The notes under the pieces are model-generated. The model was not told the DNA's origin. It did no database searches and saw only the letters and a list, made by a program, of their open reading frames with translations. A program made the translations under genes and the position numbers. From Rhodamnia argentea (Eukaryota > Streptophyta > Magnoliopsida > Myrtales > Myrtaceae), in NCBI RefSeq assembly GCF_020921035.1, contig NC_063156.1, forward strand, positions 4,278,001 to 4,342,000: a DNA stretch of 64,000 nt. Direction: 5' to 3'. Position 1 is the stretch's first letter. Each line of letters opens with the position of its first letter. Below, in pieces: positions 24,950 through 37,162 of this stretch.

Positions 24950-25563
24950 CTTGTAAAATGCAGAAGGTAAAGGGGTCCTGTTTGTATCCTGCCCATGCGA
25001 CGATCTTCTTTACATGACTCTTCTGATCGTGCTGAAGCCATATTTGATGCTTCAGGATCAGTTAGATATTGAATGTAATTCGTTCCTGCTTTGTCTTTGG
25101 GCATCTGAAGATGACAGTTTGACAGTTCCTTTCCACCTGTCTAGAGATGCATCCTGGCTCGGCTAATCTCTTCATGGAACACTGCTCTGTTTCCGTAACA
25201 ACCATACACAAATCGCTGTCAAAATTCGCCCAAAGCAATCCTGGCTCTCAGGAAAGTCAAAAGGAAAATGCAGTTTCTGGCATTGTAGTCTAAACAGTGT
25301 CGAAGCCGCAAATGAAAACGTGAACTGAAAAATATCACTCCGGTTAAAAAAAAATTTCCACACCATCCAACGTCCTTTATTCGAAGCAAAGAAAAAAGGA
25401 TTACAATCTACATTTCAGACTTTTCCTGTTTAGCCACAGGCATAAGCATTTCAAGGCGCTTATCAAAGGGTAATGCACGCTCATCTCTCGTCTGGTTCAG
25501 CGGCTTCAGCTTCAAGCCACTTCTCGCGCAGGTCATCTAGCAGATTGCCATGGACTTTGCGCT
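24950..25563 (-). repeat. Partial duplicate of the ANK-BTB 3' flank and terminal exon
   Basis: This block matches 27065-28068 in the same orientation. Shared lines are 'taaaatgcagaagg', 'gatcgtgctgaag.catatttgatgcttca', 'tctgaagatgacagttt', 'gcatttcaaggcgcttatcaaa' and 'gcttcaagccacttctcgcg'. The right part (25420-25555) would encode, on the minus strand, the region around [13 protein letters not shown] of the ANK-BTB protein, but it is cut at about 25556 and carries frame differences. It is a truncated pseudogene copy, broken off at the MITE beginning near 25566. Confidence 0.7.
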
Positions 25564-25565
25564 TT

Positions 25566-26055
25566 GCCAAGATAAAATTTAATTAAAAATTTCAAATAAG
25601 AATCCAAAGTGCTTTTATTTTCTCAAATAAGGGTCTCAAGTAAATGTTGTTTCAAATAAGGACCCGAAGTGGTCATGGAGTTTCAAAAAAAGGTCCGACT
25701 TAAAGCGCATTTTCATCATTTCTCAATTTGATCTTTTCTTTTCTTTTTTTTTAATCTATTTTTCCTTTTTCTTTAAAAAAAAAAACAGCCACACAAGGGG
25801 AGGACTACCCCTCCCGACTATGGCCGAGCTGGTGGGAGGTCGACAAGGTCGGTGGGGTCACCGAAGCCTCGCCCTTGAAGTCATGCCATTTTTAAGATTT
25901 TACTGTCACTTTAGACTCTTATTTGAAATAAAATGAGAAAATAATGGCACTTTAGATTCTTATTTGAAATAATATTTACTTAGCGCTTTTATATGAGAAA
26001 ATAAGAGCCCTTCGAGCTCTTATTTAAAATTTTCTCAAAATTTAATTCAAAGTGG
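25566..26055. mobile_element. Foldback MITE with about 75-bp inverted repeats
   Basis: The left arm (aaaatttaattaaaaatttcaaataag... cttttattttctcaaataagggtctcaagtaaat) is repeated in inverted form on the right (atttacttagcgcttttatatgagaaaataagagc... aaaatttaattc). A T tract and GC-rich heart lie between. No transposase. Target duplication not identified. Confidence 0.6.
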
Positions 26056-26136
26056 TTCAACTTTTCTTTTTCTATCATATACGCCAACTTCAATCTATAA
26101 AAAAAGAAAAATTGAAGGGCTAAGGGGGGCAAAAAC

Positions 26137-26409
26137 TTGTGGCGACGATTCGAATCGCTCTTGGAATCCTCCAGGAAGATTCAGATAGATAGAGTGCGCC
26201 CCGAGCCCGACCCCACCAAGGTCGGTGAGGATACAAACAAACAAAGAGACCGGAGCGACAGCAAGCTAGACCTAGAACTCTCCGGAAAAGTCATCTTCCT
26301 TGCCTGCCCGTCCTCGGCCGAGGGCAACATGTGCCAAGTGTATTTGGTTGGGGTTTTACAACGTACTCTTGTGAGTGTTGAATATATAGATTCTAATCTC
26401 TCCACGTGA
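26137..26409 (+). pseudogene. TraB-family protein, N-terminal fragment
   Basis: A 90-codon frame ends in LELSGKVIFLACPSSAEGNM followed by CQVYLVGV. This resembles the start of the TraB domain of plant TraB-family proteins, which typically read 'LS.SVVVLSCESSAEGG.CDVYLVGTAHVSQES'. The match stops shortly after VYLVG, where the expected TAHVSQES is missing, and the frame closes at 26409. The remainder of the domain is not nearby; a C-terminal piece of the same family lies at 46655-46963. Plant TraB proteins are poorly characterised. Identification is from motif memory. Confidence 0.5.
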
Positions 26410-26559
26410 ACAATATAATATTGATTGTCCTAATCCTAAACACCAGACATTTGAGTGGTTGTATTTTTAACTATGCACATTATTATTGATAAAGTTAGGA
26501 TGTTGATCTATAGCCGGCATAATCTTGTAGTAGTATACACAATAAGTCTGACAAAGAAA

Positions 26560-26955
26560 CCGCATCCAACTTTGTACTGATAGAAAAATCAAGCTAAATT
26601 AGGAATATGTACTTTTTTTTCTCAATAGGAATATGTACTTCAAAATAATGATAACGTGTATGCAAAGGTTCTACTCATAAGGTTATTATGAAGGAGGCTA
26701 CGAACAAAGGCACAGCAAGGCTAAAAGAAACGGCAAATCATTTAAGCCGTGAGACGCCTAACAACACAAGAAGAAGAAGCAGAGGTTAGAGAAGCATCGA
26801 AACTAGGCTAACTTACTGTGGATCTAAAGCACACCTCAATCAGCTTCAAAGCATGTGAAGTACGGGACAAGTGGATGCAGTCCTGAGTCTGTAGCCAAAC
26901 TCACTAAAGCTTTTTTGAAAAGGATGGAACACACATTTGCACTGTTTTGAAAGCA
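26560..26955 (-). pseudogene. TAF6-derived fragment (exon 6/7 region)
   Basis: The sequence parallels 55960-56360 of the TAF6 gene on the same strand. The shared line 'acaagtggatgcagtcctgagtctgtagccaaactcacta' encodes, on the minus strand, part of TAF6 exon 6 (around [14 protein letters not shown]), and 'tcctt..taa' stretches with 'agcaaggctaaaagaa' correspond to exon 7. Frames are interrupted and the ends are truncated, so it is a non-functional duplicate. It sits just downstream of a TraB fragment, as does the related copy at 46990-47885. Confidence 0.7.
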
Positions 26956-27893
26956 CATATCAGACAGAAATTCCCACGCATCAAACCCCTCTAGGGAAAA
27001 ACACACAAATCATCCTTACCGCACCGCTCTCCCGCCCATCTGGCCCCCCTCCCCCAGCTGGGACTACTCTCGTAAAATGCAGAAGGTGAAGCGGCCCTGC
27101 TTGAATGTTGCTCATGTGACGACTTTCTTTACATAACCTGATCGTGCTGAAGTCATATTTGATGCTTCATGATCAGTTAGAAATTGAATGTAATTCGTTC
27201 CTGCTCTCTCTCACTGTGTATCTGAAGATGACAGTTTCTTTCCACTTGCCTGGAGATTGTCTGGAGATGCATCCGTGCTTGGGTAATCTCTTCATGGAAC
27301 ACTGCTCTCTATTTTCGTGGCGTACTTATCATGATCGGGAGAAACATTGTTGCAGCTTTCAACAGTTTTCAAGCAACACAGTTTGCGTTTTCAAGCAACA
27401 GAGGCAATTGGACACGTAAATTATCAGCAAAATAATTAACGAGCATTGATGTTTGCGAAAACTAACTGGAACTTCAAATACTAGCCACTCAAGAGATTCA
27501 GAGGCCTATATACCTCATTCATTCTCTGCATGCATACTCATTCTATTGTTTTAACAGTTCCCTCTGCACGTATCAACATCCGTAGACATGCAAAGCTGTT
27601 CAGGCGCTTACACGCACAATACATACCTAATCAGAAAAACCATACGCAAATTCAACCTCAAAATTCGTCCAAAGCTATCCCCGCTCAGGAAATTCAAAAG
27701 GAAAATGCAGTTTCTCTCACTGCAGTATATTACCAGTGTTGAAGCCGCAAATAAAAACATGAACTAAAATGTCACTCCAGCTAAAAAATTTCCACACTAT
27801 CCAATGCCCTTTATTTGAATGAAAGAAAAAATGATTACAATCTCCATTTCAGTTTTCTCTCTGTTTAATGTTTGAGGAGAAAGGAGGACTTCA
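26956..27893. repeat. ANK-BTB 3' flank, source copy of the 24950-25563 duplication
   Basis: Non-coding sequence 3' of the ANK-BTB stop codon. From about 27065 it matches 24950 onward, including 'gatgcttcatgatcagttagaaattgaatgtaattcgttcctgct'. Short open frames here are not conserved between the two copies, which argues against coding. Confidence 0.55.
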
Positions 27894-30800
27894 TTATGCA
27901 ACGCAGCCATCATCATCGTTGCTTGATGTTTCGGACTTTTCTTGTTCAGCCACAAGCATGAGCATTTCAAGGCGCTTATCAAAAAGCAATGCACTCTCAT
28001 CTCTCTTGTCTAGTTCAGCAGCTTCAGCTTCAAGCCACTTCTCGCGTAGGTCATCTAGCAGATTGCCTTGATCAATACTTGCCACTGCTCCAGGAGCACT
28101 TGGAACCGTGGTTCGAAGCGAAGAATCCCCAGAGGGAGGTGGCAAAGTCAATAACATTGCTCGGAACTCGCGAGTGTCAGCAAATGTCTCGAAGTTACAA
28201 GCCATTGTATCTAGACAATACTCCCGCATCTTCAAAACTCCGTACCTACATGTGCAGCATAAATGTCAAACGAGAACTCACATCCAAGACTCAGGCCCAT
28301 GTGATAAAACTGAAAAGCAAGTACTGAAAACTAAATACTGTATTTTAAGTGCTAATAATCTTAAGTGCTCAAAATAATAGTATGTTATCTAATAATAGCA
28401 AAATATCGAACATTTAATAATATGTAATTGGCGGGATTTAGACTATAAGCAATGTTATAAGCAAGTTTTTAATACTTTTTTAAAGGTGAATATAATCGGA
28501 GTAATTAAGTAACCTCAACCTTACTTAGCAAATTCAGAGATTTTTTTTTTTAACTTAATTGAATCCTTTAAGTCAAGACTAAGTTGTTAAACGGGCTTAA
28601 TTTTATTAGAGTGCTGAACGAATAAGTTTTCAACACGTATTGGACATATCAAACAAGCCTGACTACAAAGTTTCAGCCACCTATTCCAGCATTAGGCACA
28701 TCGCTTTTCTCATTCATTTTGAACTAACCATAACTAAACATCCTCTTTTACTAGATAGAGTATGAAATTCAGAAAGGGATTGAAATGTTTCAGCAATTTC
28801 ACTGTTTAAATAGGAAAAAAATGCCCAACTCTCACGAACTTCAAATTAATTAGCATATTCAGGGATTTAAATAGTTGATTAATTGTGTTGCGATGCCTGC
28901 AACCAGTACATTTAGTATCTGTGCCTTTTTGTTTTGGGTCAAAAGTATCTGTGCATTGAGCACAGCCAAAAGAAATCCTGTCCCATGACATATAAAGAAT
29001 TATAGATCAACCGATCAAAGAAATAATAGAATCTGAAGATATATCTGTCCTAAACTTACATGTCTGATAGTATCAACCAATGGCACAATTCAGCTGGCGA
29101 GGCCATTTCCAGTTGCGGCAGCAATACATCAGCCACAGCACGCTTCAGAGGGAACAATAGATATCTAGAAGCAGCATCCAACATTTCTTCTGCCTGCAAA
29201 TTAGTTCAGTGAGCTCCAGCACCACCAAATAGGACCATCAACCTTCAATCAACTAGTACATTAATTACCTCATCTGGATCTACTTCCTTTAAACTGTCCG
29301 TGTACCTGAACCATCAACGAGCATGTATAAGTTTCACCATAGTGAAACTTGAAGCTGAAAATCACTCAGAGAATAAACCCGTTCAAGTTAAGAATTCACG
29401 CATCACAGTAATCTTAAAGACAAAATGGGGTTCTAACTCTTATCAGTGCACCGAACTGGACTGTGACTAAAATTTGGAGAACTATTGAGACCACTCCCAA
29501 AACCCAATCTAATAACTGACTGGATGCAAACAGATATGCTCCACTGAAATATGTAGCCCAACACTTACATATATTCAATCATTTTCTCAAAAATTTCCAT
29601 GCTTAAGTCACGTTCTTCAAGACATGGAAGTGTAGCTGCAGGCAACATATCTTTCTCATCCTGTAAATCCCTCATATGGGATAATCTTGCTCTAAAATAT
29701 TCTGACCTCGATGCTAAAACCACCTGATGGCAACGAAAAATCCTTTTATCAACTCTAACACAAACATCTGCAAGATCGTCTACAAAATCATTTATCTTCA
29801 ATGCACCAATAGAAGCAACTAAATTATGAACACCGTTCTGCATGCTGTTCACCGAGGAAGAATTGGCAAGACAAATCTGAAGAATCCGATTCATGGCAGC
29901 AGGAAGGCGATCCTCTTCTGGAAGGGACAAACCCTGTAAGATGAATCGCTTTTGAGAGTTATCTGCATCCCTCAATGACTTGTACTCCGCATACTTTTGG
30001 TGGATCAATTCCTTCTCAAGAGTTGTTTCCAACGACTCACATTTGCAGACCTTGCAGATCCTAACAAGATCTTCCATGTCCTCTACAGATATCTCTAGTC
30101 TGTCTGAGTAGAAAAAGTGAATAAGGCTGTAAAGTGCGGGATATGACAACTTTTCCCTGGAAAATCTAACTTCTCTGCGATCTTTCCAATCTGATTCAAA
30201 CTTTTTCTTGAAGAAGGGAGACCGAGCACTTAAGATGACTCTGTGTGCTTCAATAGGTCTACCGTGTATGAAAAATATTACATCCGGAGGAAAATGGTCA
30301 TAATGCGAAGCCCCAGTAGAACCAATACCTAATCAACAACCATATCAGGTGTCAGGTGTTTACTTCCTTGTAGGGTACTAAGAGCCACGAAATTTGATAA
30401 TCAACCAGCAAAAGTACAGAGCAACCAAAACCCCCATGCTCAACTAGTTAACTAACATAATTTCATATAGATTCTGCACTACAAGTCTATAAAGTACAAA
30501 TTCATTAAATGGCACTTTCTCTGTGCAGCGCAGATGGATACCACAATGAGGAATTCACAAGATAAAATCAAATGAAAGAGACAGTTGAGAATTTTACCCA
30601 GTTAGAATGGAAAAATATACCACAAGAACTATGTCCTCCATGGAGTTGGAAATAAAAGTTAATGTGTGTTGTTTTCTTGAAATTGCAAGAAGTAGTAGTC
30701 ATACCAATTCCCATCGTGCATTGGCTAATTTATTTTGCTACACTACTACATCCAAGTTTCGGTGCTCGACCATTGCATATGCACAATCGAGTAACATCAA

Positions 30801-31953
30801 GTAGCCATCAAAACTAACGGGTTACAAGAAAGTGACCATGCCTCAATACTGCCTGCGCAAAGGACCCTTCAGTTCCAGCATAAAAGGGCCACAAACTGAA
30901 TGATCAACACCCTGCGATCAAACAAGCCTGTGTTCTACAAAATTATCATGAACTGCAGTAAACTTCATATCCTTGTCTCACAAAACACAAAATTCTCCTA
31001 AATAAATCAGCCACTCATTCTCCCACATAGCATTTAGGTAAACTGTCATCTGGTGAACACAACACATTCCTGGTTAAAGTAACTTTACCGGCAAAGCCCG
31101 ACAACTCTATCTATGAAGGACACTTTCAGCACGTAGATATTACAGATAACCAATTCATCAAACACCACTACTTGCAATATCCCAAAAACAGACCAAGTTC
31201 AAATTCCTACTGAAATTACAATGAAAAAGAAAAAAGTACATGACAGTAACTGCAACTTCGACTGAAACCTGAGATTACTCCAAAAAACCTTCAATTGCCA
31301 AGTCAAGCATCATTAAGCTCGGACAAGAATTTAAAGTGGGTAATGAATCCAGTCAAACTCCATTCATACTTGATAAGAATTGACTCAAGTTCGATGATCA
31401 AGCGAGTATGCCAACTCACCGACCCAACTATTCTACACCAAAAATACATCAATCACACTACAAACACTTAAAAAAAAGCACCTGATCCCGGAAAAAGATT
31501 ATCCGATTGCTCCAAGAACGCTCGATTCGCTTCGCAATTCAAGAACGTCTCCCTCAAGTCCCCCTGCAGCGGTCCGAGCGGCGGCGGCCTGGCCTCGAAA
31601 GCCTTCAGCAGCTTCCTCACCTTCAGATTGAGCGCCGAGTAGTGGCAGCGGTCGCCGTCGAACGTGTGCTCGGAGCAAATCGCGCCACTCTCGAGCAGCA
31701 TCCTCGCGGCGTCCAGGTGGCCCGCCAGGCACGCGTAGTAAAGCGCCACGGAGTCCCACCGGTCGCGGGCGTTGACGTTGACGCCGGTCTCGAGGAGGTA
31801 GCTGAGGCGGTCGACGTCGCCGGCGCGGGAGGCCTCGAAGATGTCGCCGTTGGGGACCCTCTTGAGGGCGACGGAGCAGCCGAAGTCGGAGGGGTCAAGG
31901 TCGATGCCGTCCATGTCGGAGTCGAGCGTCCAAGAAGGGTGCTTTGAGGGCAT
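27894..31953 (-). CDS. Ankyrin-repeat protein with two BTB/POZ domains (At2g04740-like)
   Basis: Five exons on the minus strand: 31953-31482, 30328-29569, 29305-29269, 29193-29060 and 28245-27894. They total 1755 nt, 584 residues, with consistent phases and GT-AG introns. Ankyrin repeats fall at about residues 34-100 ([39 protein letters not shown]). The first BTB domain is at about 170-240 ([20 protein letters not shown]) and the second at about 340-415 ([20 protein letters not shown]). The C-terminal helical segment contains [20 protein letters not shown]. The layout resembles animal ABTB1 and Arabidopsis At2g04740. BTB proteins commonly serve as Cullin-3 adaptors, so substrate recognition for ubiquitylation is a family-based inference. 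The start is the first ATG of a GC-rich first exon. It is convergent with fimbrin, and its 3' end is partly duplicated at 24950-25563. Confidence 0.92.
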
Positions 31954-32836
31954 TTTCCCCTTGTGCTAGCGACCTAACAATTAGCGACGATGGCGGAAAT
32001 GGGTAGGCTTCAACTATGGAGTTAGAGGGAGAATCGACTGGTGCGAGCACGGTGGAGTGACGGAGGAGGTGGTGTTCATTTTTTCTTGGGTGGATGTCAA
32101 TGGCGGTGTGTGGGCACGAAGAGGGAGAGGAAGAAGCAGTTGGAGGGAGATTGTGGTCTTTCGGTATTATACGGGTAGGGTTATTAGAGGAATGTGAAGT
32201 TCAGGTGTGTAATAGCCACAGCCCACTTGATGCAACGGCATGTCGTATTGTCGTTTCTCGAGCCCCCTTAAGATTTTGGGAGTCTTCTTCCCCCGCATCC
32301 ATCTCCTACCATGTGAGATTTTGGTGCTTACTCTTTGGCATGATGTGTTTTTAGATTAGTAATACCACATTACTTGTGCCTACTTGTTGTGAGATTATCG
32401 AAAGAAACGATTGATGCACTTGGTATACTGATGTATTTTGTTGCAAATGAAAACGAGTTGTGCGTATTTTGTTCTTTTGGAGCCGGCTTCGAGAACTTCG
32501 ATACGCGTTCATTAGTAATTACGCTCCGGTGCCGGATTTCTAGCAAACCTAGAGTGGAATTCTCGTTCCTGTTCAATCATTTCTGAGATTTGGTTAAGTG
32601 GCTCTTTGGTTCTATTGCCTTGAGTGACATTTTTAAATAGTGCGATTGAATCTCTATATATTTTATAAGGCGACTATCCACTTATCACTTGATTTATTGA
32701 ATACTTACATGCTAATACTAGTGAGCTTTAAGCCCGTGCAAGGCACTGGCTCTCTTTGTCTCTCTCATGGAGCATAGATGCAAATTGATTGTTGCATTTA
32801 AACAGATAAATATTGAGCATGTATGGCAAATTCAAC
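31954..32836. other. Upstream region of the ANK-BTB gene; no other gene
   Basis: Contains the minus-strand leader and promoter of the ANK-BTB gene (first about 200 bp, purine-rich on the plus strand) and then unassigned sequence. Small frames at 32094-32354 and 32370-32586 show no recognised domain. Confidence 0.4.
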
Positions 32837-33120
32837 GGAATAATTACCTAAAAAATCTTAAACATATTATGCGGATTTCAATTCAGTCATAAACCTTTTT
32901 CATTTTTCCTATTGACTTCTAAAGCATTTGACAATTTGCCAATGTAGTTCTTGCATCCAATTTTTATAGGGAATTGTTGACATGAACACCGAACATCCTA
33001 CATAGCATGACCGTGTATCGACATGGACTGTTTGTATAAATTTTTTCATTATTTTTTTTGTAACCAAGTCTGGCAAGGGTCGCTGGTCATAGGCAAGGCT
33101 CGCCATGGACACTCTCTGGT

Positions 33121-33182
<62 letters not shown>

Positions 33183-33377
33183 TAAAAAATGTAACAATTA
33201 TTCATGTTAGGGATAAGCATGTCACATGATATGGTTAGTGTCTACGTTAGTGATTGCCAATGGAAAGACTACATGGACCAATCGTTAAATGTTAGAACTA
33301 ATTCGATCAAATTGAAAAGTTTAGAATTGAATTAGTATTCGTACAATAGGTTGGAACTTTTTTTGCTAGCTTTTCTC
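32837..33377. mobile_element. TIR element of the 'CCTAAAAAATC' family carrying a GA microsatellite
   Basis: Ends are ggaataattacctaaaaaatcttaaac and gttggaactttttttgctagcttttctc. Flanks are aaattcaac (32828-32836) and gaattcaac (33378-33386), 8 of 9 identical. Interior landmarks (gccaattgacttc..., 'gacatgaacacc', 'cctacatagcatgacc') match the other family members. A (GA)n array sits where other copies have a GC-rich heart. Confidence 0.65.
33124..33179. repeat. (GA)n microsatellite, about 28 units
   Basis: Uninterrupted alternation of g and a over about 56 bp. The Arg-Glu 'protein' it yields in one frame is not a gene. Confidence 0.95.
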
Positions 33378-33916
33378 GAATTCAACTATGAAGTTGAGAG
33401 TGTCTACACGAAATTATTCTGGAAAACCATAATCCAGAATAAGTGACCATGAGATTTACAATTCTACGCCCGATATCTATGTGAGCTTTTTTCCCATCGT
33501 TGCATGCCATCATGACTTTTACAAAATTACTCAAACTCATGGAAAATTGAGACGGAGAAGATTAAAAATAACGAGGAACACGGAATCATAAAGGCTTGAA
33601 AATAAAACGAAATCAGTTTGCGACGAAATATTTAAATAGCCAACTAATTGAAGAAGAGAATGTTAACAGAGTTCCTTGGACATTTGCTAAACCTTATTAA
33701 ATGTGCTTTGGAAAATTATTTACTATTTGAAGTAAATAGTTTCATTAATCCCCGTAATTCTTCCCTTTTCAATAAATCTTGAAATTTGTTATTTCAACTT
33801 TTAGTTAATCTAACTAATGCTCTAGGGTTCGACCCATAAAAAAAAAAGAACTAGTCCTCTAGGGAAACTTGTTAATAACACCCTTATTAGTAATATAAAT
33901 ACACAATACATGAGAG

Positions 33917-36900
33917 ACCAAAGAAGTCCTAAACCTATTACAATTGCGTTAATTTATTCCTAATTTTTTTTTGTCAATTCATTACTAAACATTGTGCAAT
34001 TGTGTCAATTCAATCTATTTGGCGATCCGACACCGACGTGGCGTCGCTAATCTTGACATGGCAAATTTTTAATAATATTCTAATATTTTTTGAAAATTTT
34101 AATTATTTTTCCATCTTTTTCTTTTCTTTTAGGTTTTGGGCCAGCAGCATCCTAACGACCACTCGCCTCAGCAATGGCACACGGCCCTCACCAAGATCTC
34201 GGTGAGGGTTCGCGGCAAGCAAAGACTCGAAACCGTCACCAGCGGTGTAGCACCCCCTTAAATAGTTCTAAATTAACAAGAAATAAACGAAACGGATTGG
34301 AAAGATGACTCATGCGGGGTGAATTAGCGGATGATTCAAACTAAGCCCTTGAATTGATTACGGGCTTGATGGGTGAACGGCGGTTGAGTGGCCGGAGGTT
34401 GGACCCAGCCCATTAAGAGAATCTCGGCCCAATTGTGCTCGGCCACGGGAGGAGCCCATTAAAGACTTTCGGCCCAATCGTGCATGTGACAATAGGCAGC
34501 GGGGAGGGCTCGGCCCACATAAATTAACTCAGCCTAATCAAATGGCCGGCCCTCTTGTTTTCTTTTTTCTGCCAGCTACCGTGGCCCAAACTGGTCCAGC
34601 CCAATGGGACGGCTGGTCCCTTTTTTTTTTTTTTTTTGCAGCGGATAACCATGGGCAGCGCGGCCCATTTTCCCCGGCCCAGCTGCAAATTCACGAAGGC
34701 CCATCTGACCCCATGAAGTCTGGCCGATTGAAGCAAGAAAATCAGAAACCCCCACTCTGTATCTGGCGTTTTGGCTTCCTCGGTTGTGTGCAGTCCAGCT
34801 TCTTCGCTCAACCAGATGCTAGGCGACTCCACGGTAGCCGGTGACTCGTATTCAGGCGCGCAGCAAAGACCAAAGCGAGTTACCTATCTAACTCATCTAC
34901 TAGTTTGTCCAATGAGTGCCGAGACATGGTGCGTTCGGCGGTGGTTGAGCTGCTGGTTGACGTCGGTTTAGAGTGCCGGTAATGGTAGATAACTAGAATT
35001 TACATTGCGCATGTGAAGGCGAGTCAATGGGTGCCGCAGATTGGGTGTTGGGTCGCAGAAGTAGTCAGCGTGACAGGGGAGTGCGGTTCGGCTCCTGTCC
35101 ATTGAGTCCAAGCCGGGAATTCTTCAAGTCGTTGGTTGTTAACTCTGGTGCATGTGCTGAATTTTAGTTGGGTGAGGCAACTGAAACTCGGATGAGCGGT
35201 GTCGGCAGTGGAATCGCCGCAGAAAATGATGGGATGAAGTTTCGGGTAGATTAGATTCAAGTGAAAACGCGCGCGTAAAGGGTCGAAACATGTTGGGGTG
35301 TTTGGAAATCTGGTTAGATCAAATTCAGTTGGCGTCGGATTGTGAAGTTAGGGGATGGACTGTTTTATATCGAACGACAAGTTGTTTAACCGAGAAAGAA
35401 CGAGTTTGGTTTTGATAAGTGGGTATTTAGTTGTCTTTCACATGGTTCTCTATTAGCATGATGGGTGCGGAAAAACCGTGGTAAGCGAGAATGATGGAAA
35501 GAATCGTCAATGTGAGGGGTCGAATTGTAATGAGCCGAGAGGCATAAGGCACGATTAGGATCAGCTATTTTGTGACAGAATTAGAATGGCTCATAAGTTT
35601 TTTTATTGGCATGGTTGAAGTACTTAAGGATAGGAATAGTATTTGGGACACTCAACGAGACTAAGTACTCATCCCCCGAAGAAACGACCGTGCCTTCTTA
35701 GTTGCTAGACCTTGGGATCTATGTGCTGTTGTGTTGGCCGAATGATTGTGGGTAATATTCAGATAGTTAGATTAGCTTGCTTGTTGATACGATGTTTTGG
35801 CTTACGATGTTAACACTTGTTACGGCTGAATACTGCATGACATTTCACAAAGCCACGCATTGGCACAAAACATGGCATGTTCATACATAATATGGTCTGG
35901 TACCAATTAAGATACGTGGAGTTGGGCTTTGCACCTAGATGTTCATACCACATAGAGTCTATGAGAAGATCCTATTGTGTATCTGGGCGGCCTTGTTGTT
36001 TGACTGGGCCGGTCTAGGAGGCAGTATGAGACAATATGGAATCTGTACGTAGTTGAAGTGGTCAATTCATACTAGCGAACAATGACATGCCTCTTGCACA
36101 TATAGCCATGCCTAATATTCATAGTATACTGTTATGTAGCTACTCATAGTACGTCATTAGAGGATTACTAAACTCAGGGTTGCGCAAAACTTTACAGTTT
36201 ACCTAAAGCTTACATTATTCATTCATCTCTTTGTATGGATTAGTCGATGTTTCGGAAAACTAACTTGCTGAGTTTATCTCACCATTTATTCATTGACCTT
36301 TTTTTAGGTAACTGAGTTATGGCCAATCTTCCCACTATATCCTATGGCGTGTCGATCCGCCTATCATGGGATCTATCATCTTTTATCGTACCGGGATTAT
36401 CGGACCTAGATTTCGTTCGGGTTACTTGCACGATGTGGGTCCGTGGTGGGCTCGATGTGGGGGTGACACCACACCGTTTTGTGGCCATCTACGGCCGCTT
36501 GGAGGGTGGATTGGGACTCTTCGGCCCACTCCCCGTTCAACTACGTGGTCGGGGGTGGTTCGGTGTAGTGGGGACCTGAGCTGTTTTATGTAGCTCTATG
36601 TAGATGGTGTACAGCACAAATCGACATTTTGATGTATAGATCGACTAACTTAGAGACATGGGAGTTTTTGATGTAGATGCTTTTATGTAGTTGCGTTTTG
36701 TTATCGGGTAGAGGCGATATGCGACTTTTTGAGGCCTTCCCGATGTATCTCCCTAGTTGTACACAAAACCGATCCGATCTTGGTCGGTCTTTAGTAAATA
36801 AAAGTGTTATTCTTTGATGCTTTCTCTGTGTTCCTCTATATGATTAGTTGTGGATTATTTGATAATTCGTTAATTAATAATATACGTTAGAGAATGTGGC

Positions 36901-37153
36901 AAGCCTGGGAAGTCACAAGCGCCGGCGAGGGCTCACGAGGCCCTTGCCCAAGGGCTAGCGGAGGTTGTCAACCCAACCAAAAAGAAAAGAAAAAAGATAG
37001 AAAAAGTTATTAAAAATTTGTCATATTAGCGCCGGCCAGCCAAATATGACACAATTGCAAAAGTTTTAGGATTGAATTAGTAAACAAAAAGTTTATGAGT
37101 GAATTGGTACAATTGCAATAAATTTATAACTTTTTTGATAATTTCATCTTTAA
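33917..37153. mobile_element. TIR element of the same family, split by a solo LTR
   Basis: The left arm (accaaagaagtcctaaacctattacaattgcg) and right arm (ggtacaattgcaataaatttataacttttttgataattt) are inverted repeats of the family seen at 17443 and 32837. The outer flanks acatgagag (33908-33916) and acatgtgag (37154-37162) agree at 8 of 9 positions. The two halves are separated by the 2.67-kb solo LTR at 34246-36917. Without it the element would be about 0.57 kb, the usual size of the family. Confidence 0.68.
34246..36917. mobile_element. Solo LTR, about 2.67 kb, nested in a MITE
   Basis: The block starts TGTAGCACCCCC and ends TGGGAAGTCACA, with TGT...ACA termini. The flanks are agcgg (34241-34245) and agcgc (36918-36922), a 5-bp duplication with one difference. 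No gag/pol or second LTR is present. A late AATAAA-like region (agtaaataaaagtgtt, near 36793) could be the LTR polyadenylation signal. The small frames inside (36319-36593, 34542-34844) are judged spurious. It differs in sequence from the LTR at 1675-4576. Confidence 0.65.
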
Positions 37154-37162
37154 ACATGTGAG

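Noticed and set aside
31507..31947. A 146-codon plus-strand frame
   Set aside because: It is the antisense shadow of the GC-rich first exon of the ANK-BTB gene.
33023..33229. A 68-codon frame rich in Arg-Glu
   Set aside because: It is produced by the (GA)n microsatellite.
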